From contig JANQMR010000030.1 in assembly GCA_028279985.1 (NCBI GenBank), forward strand, positions 1 through 64,000: a DNA stretch of 64,000 bases, in the 5' to 3' direction. This stretch comes from Woeseiaceae bacterium. GTDB lineage: Bacteria > Pseudomonadota > Gammaproteobacteria > Steroidobacterales > Woeseiaceae. The translations under genes were made by a program, and so were the position numbers. The notes beneath the pieces were generated by a model that saw only the letters and a list, made by a program, of their open reading frames with translations, was not told the DNA's origin and did no database searches. Below, piece after piece: positions 54,267-63,685 of this stretch (position 1 is the stretch's first letter; every line of letters starts with the position of its first letter).

Positions 54267-56594
54267 TCAGTGGTTGAGCGTCCGGACGGTCCCCGTTCCG
54301 CTCTCCCCCAGCGCCGCCGGCGCCTCGACGAAATTGCCCTGCATGAAATCGACCCCGACTTCCCTCAGCCAGTCGAAATCTTCCTGGTGCTCGACCTGCT
54401 CGGCGACGACCCTGAACTGCATGGTTCTCGCCAGCTTGATCATCGCCGCAACCATCTCCCGATTGACCTGATCCGAACGCAGATTACGGGTGTACTGGCC
54501 GTCGATTTTCAGATAGTCGATCGGCAGGTGCCTCAGGCTTGCGAAGGAACCCAGGCCGCTGCCGAAATCGTCCAGCGAAAACCCGCAACCGATACCGTGT
54601 AACACCTCGATGAAACGCTGCGCGTGCTGCACGTTCGCGAGGATCGATTTTTCGGTCACCTCGAAACAGATCGACGACGGACTCACGCCGGTGCGATCGA
54701 GCGCTTCGACGACAAAGGCGAGAAAGGACTCGTCGGCGAGCGTTTGTCCGGACAGGTTGATCGCGCAGCTACGCCGGCCGGCGAGCTTGATCTCGCCCCC
54801 GGCGATCGCCGCGAGCGTCGCGTTGACCACCCAACGGTCGATCTGCGGCATGAGCTGGTAACGTTCGGCGGGCCTCAGGAACTCGGCCGTGTCGAATCGC
54901 CGGCCATGATCGTCGGGCAGGCGTATCAGCACCTCGACGGACGGTCCGGTCTCGACGCCGCCGGACATCGCGATGATCGGCTGCACCGCCAGTTCGAAAC
55001 CGTCCTCGTGCAAGGCGGTCTGCAGCTCGCGCAGCCACTGGATGTCGCCGCGCTCACGGGCCACCGCCTCATCGCGCGCCGAATACACGTGCACCTGTCC
55101 CCGGCCCTGTCGCTTGGCGACGTAACAGGCGGAATCGGCGGCGGCCATTGCATCCTGCACGGTGCCGCTGACATGGCTGATTTCAACCAGACCGATCGAG
55201 ATTCCGATGTTGAAGATCTTGTCCTTCCAGACGAAGCGATACTCGGCGACGGCGTTGCAGATATCGGCCGCGATCTGCCTCGCCTTGTCGATCGGACAAC
55301 CCATCAGCAGGGCGCCGAATTCGTCGCCGCCGAGCCGGCCGACGTAATCGGAATCGCGAACCTGATCTTTGATCAAGGTGGCGACTTCACGCAACATGTT
55401 GTCCCCGGCGAGATGGCCGCAACTGTCGTTCACGGCCTTGAAGCGGTCGAGATCCATGTAAAACAGCATGTGAACCGCTTCTTCGGCATGGGCGGAATCC
55501 ATCGCCTCGTCGAGATGACGCTCGAACTCCCGCCGGTTGATCAGGCCGGTCAAGGGGTCGTGGGTCGCCTGGTAGCTCATCCGCCGCGTGAGGCCGCGAA
55601 TCTCGCTTACGTCGTGGATTACGACGACCGTGCCCGACACGCTGTTGCCGGGCCCGCGAATCGGTGAGGCGGTAATCTCGACCGAATGCTCCTGTTCTCC
55701 GTCCTCGCTCAGCAAAACGGCGCGGCGGCCCATGTTCACCCGGCGCCGGATGGCCAGGCAGCGTTCGACCGGATCGCCGAGCGGCCGCCTGTCGGCGTCG
55801 TCTACCAGCGTGAAGAGCTCTCCCGTCCTGTGCCCCGCGGCGTCGTCCCGGCTCGTGCCCAACATCGACTCCGCGGCAAGATTCATGTAGTCCACTCGAC
55901 CGTCGTTGTCGGTCGTGATCACGGCTTCCGAGATCGATTCCAGCGTGTACTGGGCCTGCCGCTTGCTGCGGGACAGCGAAACCTCGAGGCTCTTGCGGTG
56001 ACTGACGTCGCGGGCAACCGTGAGTATCGCCGGCTGGCCCCGGAACTCGATGTTGGAGCTCTGCGCTTCGACCCAAAGGCCCGCCTCGGCGCCGTTGATG
56101 AGCTGGATCTCGAGACGGCGGGGCACCTGCTCGCCGGCCAGCCGCTTGGCCATGGTCTTGCGAAACAGCGCCCGGTAGGCCGGTTTGACGAGATCGGCGA
56201 CCTCGCGCCCGATGAGCTGCTCGGGCTCGAGGCCGATCAGACTCGCCGCGGACTCGTTGGCCAGATGGATTTTTTCGTCGTGGATAATGACGATCTCGGG
56301 CAGGGTACGTGCGAAATCCCTGAACTGACGGTCGCCGCCCTCGATCTTTCGGTCGCGTTCGCCGACTGCGTCGAACAAACGGTTGATATGGATCGCAAAC
56401 GAAGCCAGCTCCGCTTTTTCCGGGACGGCGAGCCTGCGACCCACGGAGGCATCGCCGGAGGCCGCCACGAGATCGTCGTTCAGCTCACGAATCTGGCCCA
56501 AAATGCGCCTGCGGCCGGCCAAGAGCCCGGCCACGACGACAAAGGCGACAAGCAGCAGTAAGGAGAGCGCGACAGTGGCGACGACGAAGGACAT
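54267..56594 (-). CDS. Membrane-linked PAS-PAS-GGDEF-EAL cyclic-di-GMP protein
   Basis: Signalling protein with both diguanylate cyclase and phosphodiesterase domains. The 775 residues: an N-terminal membrane segment (VVATVALSLLLLVAFVVVAGLLAG), a HAMP-like helix, PAS near 90-200 (LPEIVIIHDEKIHLANESAASLIGLEPEQLIG), PAS near 215-330 (LESISEAVITTDNDGRVDYMNLAAESMLG), GGDEF at residues 422-426 (RLGGDEFGAL, intact), and EAL. In the last the signature is EVL (PSVEVLIRLPDD) with LDDFGSGLGSFASL and YLKIDGQYTRNL retained. The phosphodiesterase may therefore be active. Input signal unknown. It converges on hppA. Confidence 0.93.
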   Translation of the reverse strand: MSFVVATVALSLLLLVAFVVVAGLLAGRRRILGQIRELNDDLVAASGDASVGRRLAVPEKAELASFAIHINRLFDAVGERDRKIEGGDRQFRDFARTLPEIVIIHDEKIHLANESAASLIGLEPEQLIGREVADLVKPAYRALFRKTMAKRLAGEQVPRRLEIQLINGAEAGLWVEAQSSNIEFRGQPAILTVARDVSHRKSLEVSLSRSKRQAQYTLESISEAVITTDNDGRVDYMNLAAESMLGTSRDDAAGHRTGELFTLVDDADRRPLGDPVERCLAIRRRVNMGRRAVLLSEDGEQEHSVEITASPIRGPGNSVSGTVVVIHDVSEIRGLTRRMSYQATHDPLTGLINRREFERHLDEAMDSAHAEEAVHMLFYMDLDRFKAVNDSCGHLAGDNMLREVATLIKDQVRDSDYVGRLGGDEFGALLMGCPIDKARQIAADICNAVAEYRFVWKDKIFNIGISIGLVEISHVSGTVQDAMAAADSACYVAKRQGRGQVHVYSARDEAVARERGDIQWLRELQTALHEDGFELAVQPIIAMSGGVETGPSVEVLIRLPDDHGRRFDTAEFLRPAERYQLMPQIDRWVVNATLAAIAGGEIKLAGRRSCAINLSGQTLADESFLAFVVEALDRTGVSPSSICFEVTEKSILANVQHAQRFIEVLHGIGCGFSLDDFGSGLGSFASLRHLPIDYLKIDGQYTRNLRSDQVNREMVAAMIKLARTMQFRVVAEQVEHQEDFDWLREVGVDFMQGNFVEAPAALGESGTGTVRTLNH

Positions 56595-56790
56595 TCAACC
56601 GCCAATATCGTGGCTTGCGGCGTCGACTGCAAGCGCCTTCGGGCGCCGCCTGTGACCGGCTCGCCCGTTTCCGATACGCGCCTGATACCGAGTAAGAATC
56701 ATTTGTTATTATTGCCCGCCCGCAGGGCGTCTCCGGTCATGGAGAATCCGGTAAAGGCGGCCCCTGATTGCGCAGCGTTTAGCATATCCC

Positions 56791-56853
56791 AGCGGCTCTG
56801 GCGAGCCGCTGTAATTCACCATAATTTCGTTTGCCGCGGCTCGATTCGCGGCA
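56791..56853 (+). other. Two strong hairpins in the 285-bp gap before the pcm-like gene
   Basis: AGCGGCTC-TGGC-GAGCCGCT (56791-56810) and TGCCGCG-N8-CGCGGCA (56832-56853) lie 27-90 bp before the pcm-like start. No U-tract follows either. They may be a structured leader RNA. I could not match them to a known riboswitch. The remainder of 56595-56879 shows nothing else I can support. Confidence 0.45.
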
Positions 56854-56879
56854 GAAACCGGATCGGCAGCATTGAGTTC

Positions 56880-57530
56880 ATGAACATCGATTTCGCCCGC
56901 CAACAGATGGTCGCGCAGCAAGCGCGGGCCTGGGATGTCCTGGACGAGGACGTCCTAGACGTATTGAAGAGCGTTCCGCGGGAGGACTACGTTCCGGCCG
57001 GCCGCGAGACGCTGGCATTCGCCGATACCGAGATTCCCATCGGGCACGGCCAGGCGATGATGACGCCGACCGTCGAGGGCCGCGTGCTGCAGGCGCTTGC
57101 GGTCGGCAGCTCCGACAAGGTGCTCGAGATCGGGACCGGCAGCGGTTTTCTCGCGGCCTGTCTCGCCCAACTCGCGGCGAGCGTGACGAGCGTCGACGTT
57201 TTCGCCGACTTCGTCGAAGCGGCCGGCCAACGCTTCGAGAACGCGCTGATCGACAATATCGAGCTGGCTTGCATGGATGCCACGCGTGAGTTGCCCGAGG
57301 GACGTTTCGATGCGATCGCGGTAACGGGCTCGATCGAGCGTTTCGATCCCCGGTTCGTCGAGGCCCTGAACCCCGGCGGTCGTCTGTTCGTCGTGGTCGG
57401 CGAGGCGCCGGTCATGGAAGCGAGACTGGTCAGGCGGACCGGCGACAGGGATTGGGAGAGCGAGGCGCTCTTCGAGACCCGGTTGGCGGCGCTGGTCAAC
57501 GGTGCATTACCGCCGCAGTTTCGGTTTTGA
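56880..57530 (+). CDS. Protein-L-isoaspartate O-methyltransferase family protein
   Basis: SAM-dependent methyltransferase of the PCMT family, whose canonical members repair isoaspartyl residues. The 216 residues contain NIDFARQQMVAQQARAWDVLDEDVLDVLKSVPREDYVP, IPIGHGQAMMTPTVEGRVLQAL and motif I KVLEIGTGSGFLAACLAQLA, then VDVFADFVEAAGQRF and RLFVVVGEAPVMEARLV. The substrate loop AMMTPTVEGRVL differs from the canonical QTISQPYIVA, so this may be the tolC-linked subfamily with another substrate. It precedes tolC on the same strand. Confidence 0.85.
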   Translation: MNIDFARQQMVAQQARAWDVLDEDVLDVLKSVPREDYVPAGRETLAFADTEIPIGHGQAMMTPTVEGRVLQALAVGSSDKVLEIGTGSGFLAACLAQLAASVTSVDVFADFVEAAGQRFENALIDNIELACMDATRELPEGRFDAIAVTGSIERFDPRFVEALNPGGRLFVVVGEAPVMEARLVRRTGDRDWESEALFETRLAALVNGALPPQFRF

Positions 57531-57654
57531 GGTCGGCGGCCGACCGGCCTGGCGCGTCCGGTTTCGTCGATAGGTGGTTTAGTGATATAGTCAACCATAA
57601 CACTTAATGCGACTCGCTGATGGCAAGGCTGTCCTCGACAGGAAAAGCACCCAA

Positions 57655-59130
57655 ATGAAAAAACCGATGAAGACCCAACCATTTGTGACCGCAATAGCGG
57701 CAACTGCGGCGACGGCGATGCCGCTGCCGGTTTTCGCGGCGTCCCTGCTGGAGGTGTATCAGCAGGCACTGCAAAGCGATCCGTTGATTCACGAAGCCGA
57801 GGCGAGGCGGCTCGCGGCGCTGGAGGCCGAGCCCCAGGCCAGGGGCGTGCTGCTGCCACAGATCCGCTTCGGCGGCGACTGGACCAAGACCGATACGGAC
57901 GGTGCCGGCATCGAGAACGCCGTGGATCGGGACCCGGTCACGGGCGAAATCGCCGTCACGCCCGTTCCGTTCTCGACCGTCATCGAGGAAGAGACGACAC
58001 GCTGGTCGTTCGAGCTGCGCCAGACGCTGTTCCGCTGGGATCAGATCGTGGGCTTGAGGCGCGCCGACAAGGCGGTTGCGAGAGCCGAGGCCGACCGGGA
58101 AGCGGCGCAACAGGATCTGATCGTACGCGTGGCCCAGCGTTACTTCGACGTGCTGGCCGCCGAAGACCGCTTGCTGGCCACCCACGCCAACAAGAACGCC
58201 ATTGCAAGGCAGCTAGAGCAGGCCAAGCAACGTTTCGACGTAGGCCTGATCGCGATCACCGACGTCCAGGAGTCCCAGGCGGCTTTCGACCAGTCCGTCG
58301 CCGACGAGATCGCCGCCAAACGGGTGCTTGCCACGGCGCGGGAATTCCTGCGGGAGATCACCGGGCAATACGTGGCGGAGCTGTCGGCGCCTGGCGAAAA
58401 CCTGCCCTTGCAGTCCCCGGATCCCAGCGGTGAAGCGGAGTGGATCGACCTCGCGATGTCCCAAAATCTGGCCCTGGTCGCCAGTCGTATCGACGAAGAG
58501 CTGGCGCGGGACGAGATCGCGCTGCGTCGCACCGGCCATTTCCCGAGCATCGACCTGGTGGCGAACACCGGTAATAACGATTCGAGCTCCGAGCGAAACA
58601 ACAACAACTTCGGTTTCCTGCCGGCCGACAGCGAGTTCGATCAGGATTCCATCAGCATCCAGTTCAACCTCCCGCTGTTCTCCGGGGGAACCACGTCGTC
58701 CCGGGTCAAGGAAGCCGTTTACCTGCACCGCGCGGCCCGCGAGCAACTGCAGCGGGTCACACGCGAGACCGAAAGAGCGACCCGGGACGCATACCTCGGC
58801 GTATTGTCGGAGATCAGTCGCGTGCGGGCGCTGGAACAGGCCGTCGCGTCCAGCCGGACCGCGCTCGAGGCCACCCAGGCCGGGTTCGAGGTCGGCACTC
58901 GCACGATCGTGGACGTGCTGAACGCCCAGTTCCAGTTGTTCCAGGCCGTCACGAACTTCTACCAGGCGCGGTACGACTACATTCTCAATGCCATGCGACT
59001 GCGTCAGGCGGCGGGAGTACTGCAGGTGCAGGATCTCGAGCGCTTCGATCAGTTCCTGGCGCCGAGAAAGACGCCGGAGCAACAATTCGCCGACGAGGCG
59101 GCGGCTCAGGGCAGCACGGAACCGGAGTAG
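57655..59130 (+). CDS. tolC: TolC-family outer-membrane efflux channel
   Basis: Trimeric outer-membrane channel with a periplasmic tunnel, used by RND pumps and type I secretion. The 491 residues have a signal peptide (MKKPMKTQPFVTAIAATAATAMPLPVFAAS) and two structural repeats of long coiled-coil helices, beginning SLLEVYQQALQSDPLIHEAEARRLAALEAEPQARGVLLPQI, with DRLLATHANKNAIARQLEQAKQRFDVGLIAITDVQESQAAFD in the first repeat and TQAGFEVGTRTIVDVLNAQFQLFQA in the second. The ATG at 57655 gives a normal signal peptide; an in-frame start at 57607 is possible. It is convergent with waaA. Confidence 0.94.
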   Translation: MKKPMKTQPFVTAIAATAATAMPLPVFAASLLEVYQQALQSDPLIHEAEARRLAALEAEPQARGVLLPQIRFGGDWTKTDTDGAGIENAVDRDPVTGEIAVTPVPFSTVIEEETTRWSFELRQTLFRWDQIVGLRRADKAVARAEADREAAQQDLIVRVAQRYFDVLAAEDRLLATHANKNAIARQLEQAKQRFDVGLIAITDVQESQAAFDQSVADEIAAKRVLATAREFLREITGQYVAELSAPGENLPLQSPDPSGEAEWIDLAMSQNLALVASRIDEELARDEIALRRTGHFPSIDLVANTGNNDSSSERNNNNFGFLPADSEFDQDSISIQFNLPLFSGGTTSSRVKEAVYLHRAAREQLQRVTRETERATRDAYLGVLSEISRVRALEQAVASSRTALEATQAGFEVGTRTIVDVLNAQFQLFQAVTNFYQARYDYILNAMRLRQAAGVLQVQDLERFDQFLAPRKTPEQQFADEAAAQGSTEPE

Positions 59131-59158
59131 CGTCCAGTCACCGCGCCCCGGCTGCCGC

Positions 59159-59350
59159 GGACACGAATCGGATCAGCGCTACCCGGAACCGAGTTGCTGG
59201 TCCAACCGCCGTTACGGCAACGGCACGATCAGCTTCATGAACGGCTTCATGAGCGCCGGCGCGCGGAGACGAATCGATCGGCGCTACCCGGAACCGCTCT
59301 GCCCGTCCAGCCGCCGTTGCAGCAACGGCACGATCAGGTCCATGAGCGCC
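59159..59350. repeat. Partial duplication of the waaA 3' end
   Basis: The end of waaA with its flank (59265-59350) recurs at 59159-59257 in the same direction, offset by about 93-106 bp. Both contain GCGCTACCCGGAACC, CGCCGTT-(A/G)C-GCAACGGCACGATCAG and CATGAGCGCC. Read on the minus strand the distal copy gives ALMKPFMKLIVPLP-stop-RRLDQQLGSG-stop against ALMDLIVPLLQRRLDGQSGSG-stop in waaA. Confidence 0.85.
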
Positions 59351-60573
59351 GACAAGGCGCCGCGGTTTTCCTCGAGTATCCGGCGCGCGTTGTCGCCGAG
59401 TTGCCGCGCGCGGGTGGGCCGGTCGAAAAGCTCGGCCACGGTTTCGGCGAGTTCGCCTGCATCGTCGACCTGCCGGCAGGCATCGCGGCGCAGAAACATC
59501 TCGGCGATGTCCTGGGCATTGAAGACGTGCGGCCCGGTGATGACGGGTAAACCCAGCGCCGCCGGCTCCAGCAGATTGTGGCCGCCGACAGGTACCAGGC
59601 TGCCGCCGACGAAAACGACATCGCCCGCGGCATAAAACAAGGTCAATTCTCCCATTGTGTCGCCGAGGAATACCTGCGTCTCTGCGCTGCAGGGCCTGCC
59701 GGCGGTGCGGCGCACGCAAGGCATGCCCGACTTGCCGATCAGGTCGGCGACCGGGTCGAAGCGCTGCGGATGCCTCGGGACCAGGACCAGCAGCAGGTCC
59801 GGATGGCGATCGAGCAGTTGCCGATGCGCTGCGAGCACCCGTTCCTCCTCCCCTTCATGGGTGCTCGCGGCCACCCAGACCTTACGCTCGCCGAATAGCG
59901 CGGCACGTGTCTCCGCGGCCCGCCGGGTGAGGTCTTCCGGCAACTCGATGTCGAACTTGATGTTACCGGTAACCCGGGTGCGGCTGGGCTCTGCGCCGAG
60001 CGATAAAAAGCGTTCCGCATCGGCCCGGCTCTGGGCCGCGATCACGATACCGTGTGACAGGGTGTCGCGGAACAGCGGTGTCAGCCGCCTGTAGCTTCCA
60101 ACCGACTTGGGCGATATCCGCGCGCTCACCAGCACCAAGGGGATTCTGCGAGTGCCGCAACCGCGGTACAGATTGGGCCAGATCTCGGTTTCGACGATCA
60201 ACGCGATTTCCGGTCGTACGGAGCGAAAGAAGCGGGCTACCGCGTCGGGGGTCTCGTAAGGCAGGTAACTGTGGAAGACGTCGTCGCCAAACGCGGCTTC
60301 GACACGGGCGGCGCCGGTGGGGGTCATCGTCGTAACCAGCACCGGCATCCGGTCGAATCGCTGTCGCAAGGCTTTGACCAGCGGGACCGCGGCGACCACT
60401 TCGCCGACCGATACGGCGTGTATCCAGATGCAACGATCGAGTTCGGGAAATCCGAAGCCGAAACGCTGGCCGATCTTGTGCCGGTAGGCGCTATCGCCGA
60501 TGCTCCGCAGCAGCCAGTACGCCGCATAGGGCAGCAACAGCAGGTAGGCGAGCAGGTTGTATAGGAGACGCAC
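59284..60573 (-). CDS. waaA: 3-deoxy-D-manno-octulosonic acid transferase WaaA (KdtA)
   Basis: Adds Kdo from CMP-Kdo to lipid IVA, joining the Kdo pathway (kdsD, kdsC in this window) to lipid A. The 429 residues start with a membrane anchor (MRLLYNLLAYLLLLPYAAYWLL), then the GT30 N-domain WIHAVSVGEVVAAVPLVKALRQ, TMTPTGAARVEAAFGDDVFHSYLPYETPDAVARFFRSVRPEIALIVETEIWPNLY, and the nucleotide-binding C-domain with SFVPVGGHNLLEP-type GGSLVPVGGHNLLEPAALGLPVITGPHVFNAQDI. Its last codons and stop are partly duplicated downstream. Confidence 0.96.
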   Translation of the reverse strand: MRLLYNLLAYLLLLPYAAYWLLRSIGDSAYRHKIGQRFGFGFPELDRCIWIHAVSVGEVVAAVPLVKALRQRFDRMPVLVTTMTPTGAARVEAAFGDDVFHSYLPYETPDAVARFFRSVRPEIALIVETEIWPNLYRGCGTRRIPLVLVSARISPKSVGSYRRLTPLFRDTLSHGIVIAAQSRADAERFLSLGAEPSRTRVTGNIKFDIELPEDLTRRAAETRAALFGERKVWVAASTHEGEEERVLAAHRQLLDRHPDLLLVLVPRHPQRFDPVADLIGKSGMPCVRRTAGRPCSAETQVFLGDTMGELTLFYAAGDVVFVGGSLVPVGGHNLLEPAALGLPVITGPHVFNAQDIAEMFLRRDACRQVDDAGELAETVAELFDRPTRARQLGDNARRILEENRGALSALMDLIVPLLQRRLDGQSGSG

Positions 60574-60620
60574 CTACTGTCCTGGTAAGGTTACTTTCCG
60601 GACCGCGAATAGCCGTGCAA

Positions 60621-60654
60621 TTTCGCAGGACCCCAAGTTTCGCAGGACCCCAAG
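60621..60654. repeat. Perfect 17-bp tandem duplication between waaA and nrdJb
   Basis: TTTCGCAGGACCCCAAG occurs twice head to tail in the 154-bp gap that lies upstream of waaA and downstream of nrdJb. Confidence 0.9.
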
Positions 60655-60727
60655 TACGGCTGGCTACTTTCCAGGCCGCGGTGTCGAAGCGTCGACCGGA
60701 ATGGTCCCCTGCGAGGCCGGGCTCAGC

Positions 60728-61438
60728 CTACCCGCACTTGGAGTCACCGCAGGCGAGGCAGGTCATGCAACCGTCCATCATGATCACCGCCACGGTGTTG
60801 CACTTGGAACAGAGCTGCGCGCCCTCCGGGTACTCGTTCTTCGAGAACGCGTCCTGCTGCTTGCGCGACTCCTCGTATTCGGCGCGTTTTGCCTCGATCA
60901 GTTGCCGTTGACCGGCGTCCGGCCCCGGTTCGGCCAACATGCCGATCGTAATCAGGTGCTTCTCGACGATGTAACCCAACTCGGCGATGATCGACGGCAT
61001 GAACTTGCCGCCGGGCTGCCAGTAGCCGCCTCGCGGGTCGAAAACGGCCTTGAGCTCATCGACGAGAAACGCCACGTCGCCGCCCTTTCGGAACACGGCC
61101 GAGATGATCCGCGTCAGGGCCACGATCCACTGGTAATGATCGAGATTTTTCGAATTGATGAAAATCTCGAACGGCCGCCGTTTTTCGAATTCGGTACCCT
61201 CGTTGAGGATGATGTCGTTGATCGTGACGTACATCGCATGATCCGACACCGGTGTCTTGACTTTGTAGGTCGAGCCGACCAGAACCTCCGGCCGTTCCAG
61301 TTTCTCGTGCATGCGAATGACTTCGGCGCGATTGCCGCGGCCACTCTCCCGGCGAATTTCCGGCTTGCCGGTTTTTTCCTCTTCAGCATCCGGCTTGCTG
61401 ACGTCATAGCCGACGATTTTCTTGTCGATTTTGATCAT
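60728..61438 (-). CDS. nrdJb: NrdJb, small subunit of the split class II ribonucleotide reductase
   Basis: C-terminal part of the B12-dependent reductase, encoded separately as in Pseudomonas. The 236 residues contain the TSCPD-type domain (MYVTINDIILNEGTEFEKRRPFEIFINSKNLDHYQWIVALTRIISAVFRKGGDVAFLVDELKAVFDPRGGYWQPGGKFMPSIIAELG) and a Cys-rich tail CSKCNTVAVIMMDGCMTCLACGDSKCG. The tail cysteines should re-reduce the active site disulfide. It follows nrdJa by 90 bp on the same strand. Confidence 0.93.
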   Translation of the reverse strand: MIKIDKKIVGYDVSKPDAEEEKTGKPEIRRESGRGNRAEVIRMHEKLERPEVLVGSTYKVKTPVSDHAMYVTINDIILNEGTEFEKRRPFEIFINSKNLDHYQWIVALTRIISAVFRKGGDVAFLVDELKAVFDPRGGYWQPGGKFMPSIIAELGYIVEKHLITIGMLAEPGPDAGQRQLIEAKRAEYEESRKQQDAFSKNEYPEGAQLCSKCNTVAVIMMDGCMTCLACGDSKCG

Positions 61439-61528
61439 TTTATTGGTCTCTGCCAGGCCTGGCGTATCACACCGGCCGAGTCGGGTTTACCCTCTTGACG
61501 CTTCCTCTGCCGACCCTGTTCGAGGGCG

Positions 61529-63685
61529 TCAGAATTTACCGTAATAACCTTCCTTGAGCGCATCGAAGAGATTCGCGGCGGTATGCACCTCGCCGTCGTA
61601 TTCGATCTCTTCGTCACCCTTGAGTTCCACCTCGCTGCCGTCTTCGAGCGCAAACGTGTAAACCGTGCTCTTGAGGTCTTTTTCCTTGACGAGCACGCCC
61701 TGGAAAGCCTCCGGATTGAAACGGAAGGTCGTACAGCCCTTAAGCCCCTGTTCGTAGGCGTACAGGTAGATGTCCTTGAAGTCCCCGTACGGATAATCCG
61801 TCGGCACGTTCGCCGTTTTCGATATCGACGAGTCGACCCATTTCTGCGCTGCCGCCTGTATGTCGACGTGCTCTTTGGGCGAGATGTCGTCGGCCGTCAC
61901 GAAGTACTCCGGCAGCGGGTGCGCCTCGTCGTAACCGTCGGCGAACGCCGGCATCGCCCTGCCGTCGACCAGCTCGCGGTACGCAAGCAGCTCGAAGGAA
62001 TAGACGTCGACCTTCTCCTTGGTCTTTTTACCCTGGCGGATCACGTTCCTGAAATAGTGGTGCGCAAAGCTGGGCTCGATGCCGTTCGACGCGTTGTTCG
62101 CCAGCGACAGCGAGATCGTGCCGGTCGGCGCAATCGAGCTGTGATGGGTGAAACGCGCACCCACCTCGGCCAGCGCGTCCACGAGCTCCGGGGCTTCGGC
62201 CGTGACGCGCTGCATGTAACGGCTGTAGCGCGCATGCAAAACCTTGCCGGGAACCTTGTCGCCCGCCTGGTAACCGTCGGCCTTCATCTCGGGACGCTTC
62301 GCGAGCATCTCCTCGGTCAGCTCGAAAGTCTCGTTCATGATCGGCGCCGGGCCTTTTTCCCTCGCGAGCTCCAGCGCCTCTTCCCAGCCCGCGAGCGCGA
62401 GCTCGCGCGACACCCGCTCGGTAAAACGCACCGCCGCTTCCTCGCCGTACTTCATGCGAAGCATCGTGATGGTCGAGCCCAGGCCCAGAAAACCCATGCC
62501 GTGGCGCCGCTTGCGCTGGATTTCGTTGCGCTGCTGCGGCAACGGCAGGCCGTTGATCTCGACGACGTTGTCCAGCATCCGCGTGAAAACCTTGACGACC
62601 TTACGAAACGTCTCCCAGTCGAAGCGGGCATCTTCGGTAAACGGGTCGACGACGAAACGGGTCAGATTCACCGAACCCAGCAGGCAGGAGCCGTAAGGCG
62701 GCAACGGTTGCTCGCCGCAGGGATTGGTGGCGCGGATGTTCTCGCAGAACCAGTTGTTGTTCATTTCATTGACCTTGTCGATCAGCACGAAGCCGGGCTC
62801 CGCGAAATCGTAGGTCGACGCCATGATCAGATCCCACACGCGCCGCGCCGGCAGCGTCTTGTAGATCTTGCAGGCAACCAACCCCGCGTCGTTGGTCACA
62901 TAGTCGGTGCCTTCCGGCCACTCGCGCCACACGAACTGCGCCGGATCGCCGGTGTCGAACGCGTCCTTGTCGATTTCCTTGCTGGTCACCGGAAACGCGA
63001 GCTGCCAGTCCCCGTCGTTGATGACGGCCTGCATGAACTCGTCGGTGATCAGCAGCGACAGGTTGAACTGCCTGAGACGGCCGTCCTCGCGTTTGGCCCG
63101 GATGAACTCCTCCACGTCCGGGTGGCCGATGTCGAAAGTGCCCATCTGCGCCCCGCGCCGGCCGCCGGCCGAGGACACGGTGAAACACATCTTGTCGTAG
63201 ATATCCATGAAAGACAGCGGCCCGGACGTGTAAGCGCCGGCGCCGGTGACATAAGCGCCTTTCGGCCGCAGGGTCGAAAACTCGTAGCCGATGCCGCAAC
63301 CCGCTTTCAGGGTGAGCCCCGCTTCATGGACTTTGTTCAGAATATTGTCCATCGAGTCGCCGACCGTGCCCGACACCGTGCAGTTGATCGTCGACGTGGC
63401 CGGCTTGTGCTCGCGAGCGCCGGCATTGGACGTGATCCGGCCGGCCGGAATCGCGCCGCTGCGCAGGGCCCACAGGAACTCGTCGAAATAATGATCGCGT
63501 TTCGACTCGACCTCGACGTCGGCAAGAGCTTTGGCGACGCGCCGGTACGTGTCGTCGATACTCGCGTCGATCTTGGACCCGTCTTTTGCCGCCAGCCGGT
63601 ATTTCGAATCCCAGATATCCAGCGACGCGGGCTGGAATTCGATATCGGTGACGATGTGTGTATCCAGATTCACGGCAGACTTCAT
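61529..63685 (-). CDS. nrdJa: NrdJa, catalytic subunit of adenosylcobalamin-dependent ribonucleotide reductase
   Basis: Reduces ribonucleotides using a 5'-deoxyadenosyl radical from B12, independent of oxygen. The 718 residues contain TSNAGAREHKPATSTINCTVSGTVGDSMDNILNKVHEAGLTLKAGCGIGYEFSTLRPKG, GGRRGAQMGTFDIGHPDVEEFIRAKREDGRLRQFNLSLLI, the radical-site region NPCGEQPLPPYGSCLLGSVNLTRFV, and HHSSIAPTGTISLSLANNASNGIEPSF. Lacking the C-terminal domain, it relies on NrdJb. A NrdR box lies upstream. Confidence 0.96.
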   Translation of the reverse strand: MKSAVNLDTHIVTDIEFQPASLDIWDSKYRLAAKDGSKIDASIDDTYRRVAKALADVEVESKRDHYFDEFLWALRSGAIPAGRITSNAGAREHKPATSTINCTVSGTVGDSMDNILNKVHEAGLTLKAGCGIGYEFSTLRPKGAYVTGAGAYTSGPLSFMDIYDKMCFTVSSAGGRRGAQMGTFDIGHPDVEEFIRAKREDGRLRQFNLSLLITDEFMQAVINDGDWQLAFPVTSKEIDKDAFDTGDPAQFVWREWPEGTDYVTNDAGLVACKIYKTLPARRVWDLIMASTYDFAEPGFVLIDKVNEMNNNWFCENIRATNPCGEQPLPPYGSCLLGSVNLTRFVVDPFTEDARFDWETFRKVVKVFTRMLDNVVEINGLPLPQQRNEIQRKRRHGMGFLGLGSTITMLRMKYGEEAAVRFTERVSRELALAGWEEALELAREKGPAPIMNETFELTEEMLAKRPEMKADGYQAGDKVPGKVLHARYSRYMQRVTAEAPELVDALAEVGARFTHHSSIAPTGTISLSLANNASNGIEPSFAHHYFRNVIRQGKKTKEKVDVYSFELLAYRELVDGRAMPAFADGYDEAHPLPEYFVTADDISPKEHVDIQAAAQKWVDSSISKTANVPTDYPYGDFKDIYLYAYEQGLKGCTTFRFNPEAFQGVLVKEKDLKSTVYTFALEDGSEVELKGDEEIEYDGEVHTAANLFDALKEGYYGKF

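Noticed and set aside
52117..54471. 784-codon open frame overlapping hppA in another frame
   Set aside because: Composition is Arg/Gly/His/Pro-rich nonsense with no family motif; it is the frame shadow of a GC-rich conserved gene.
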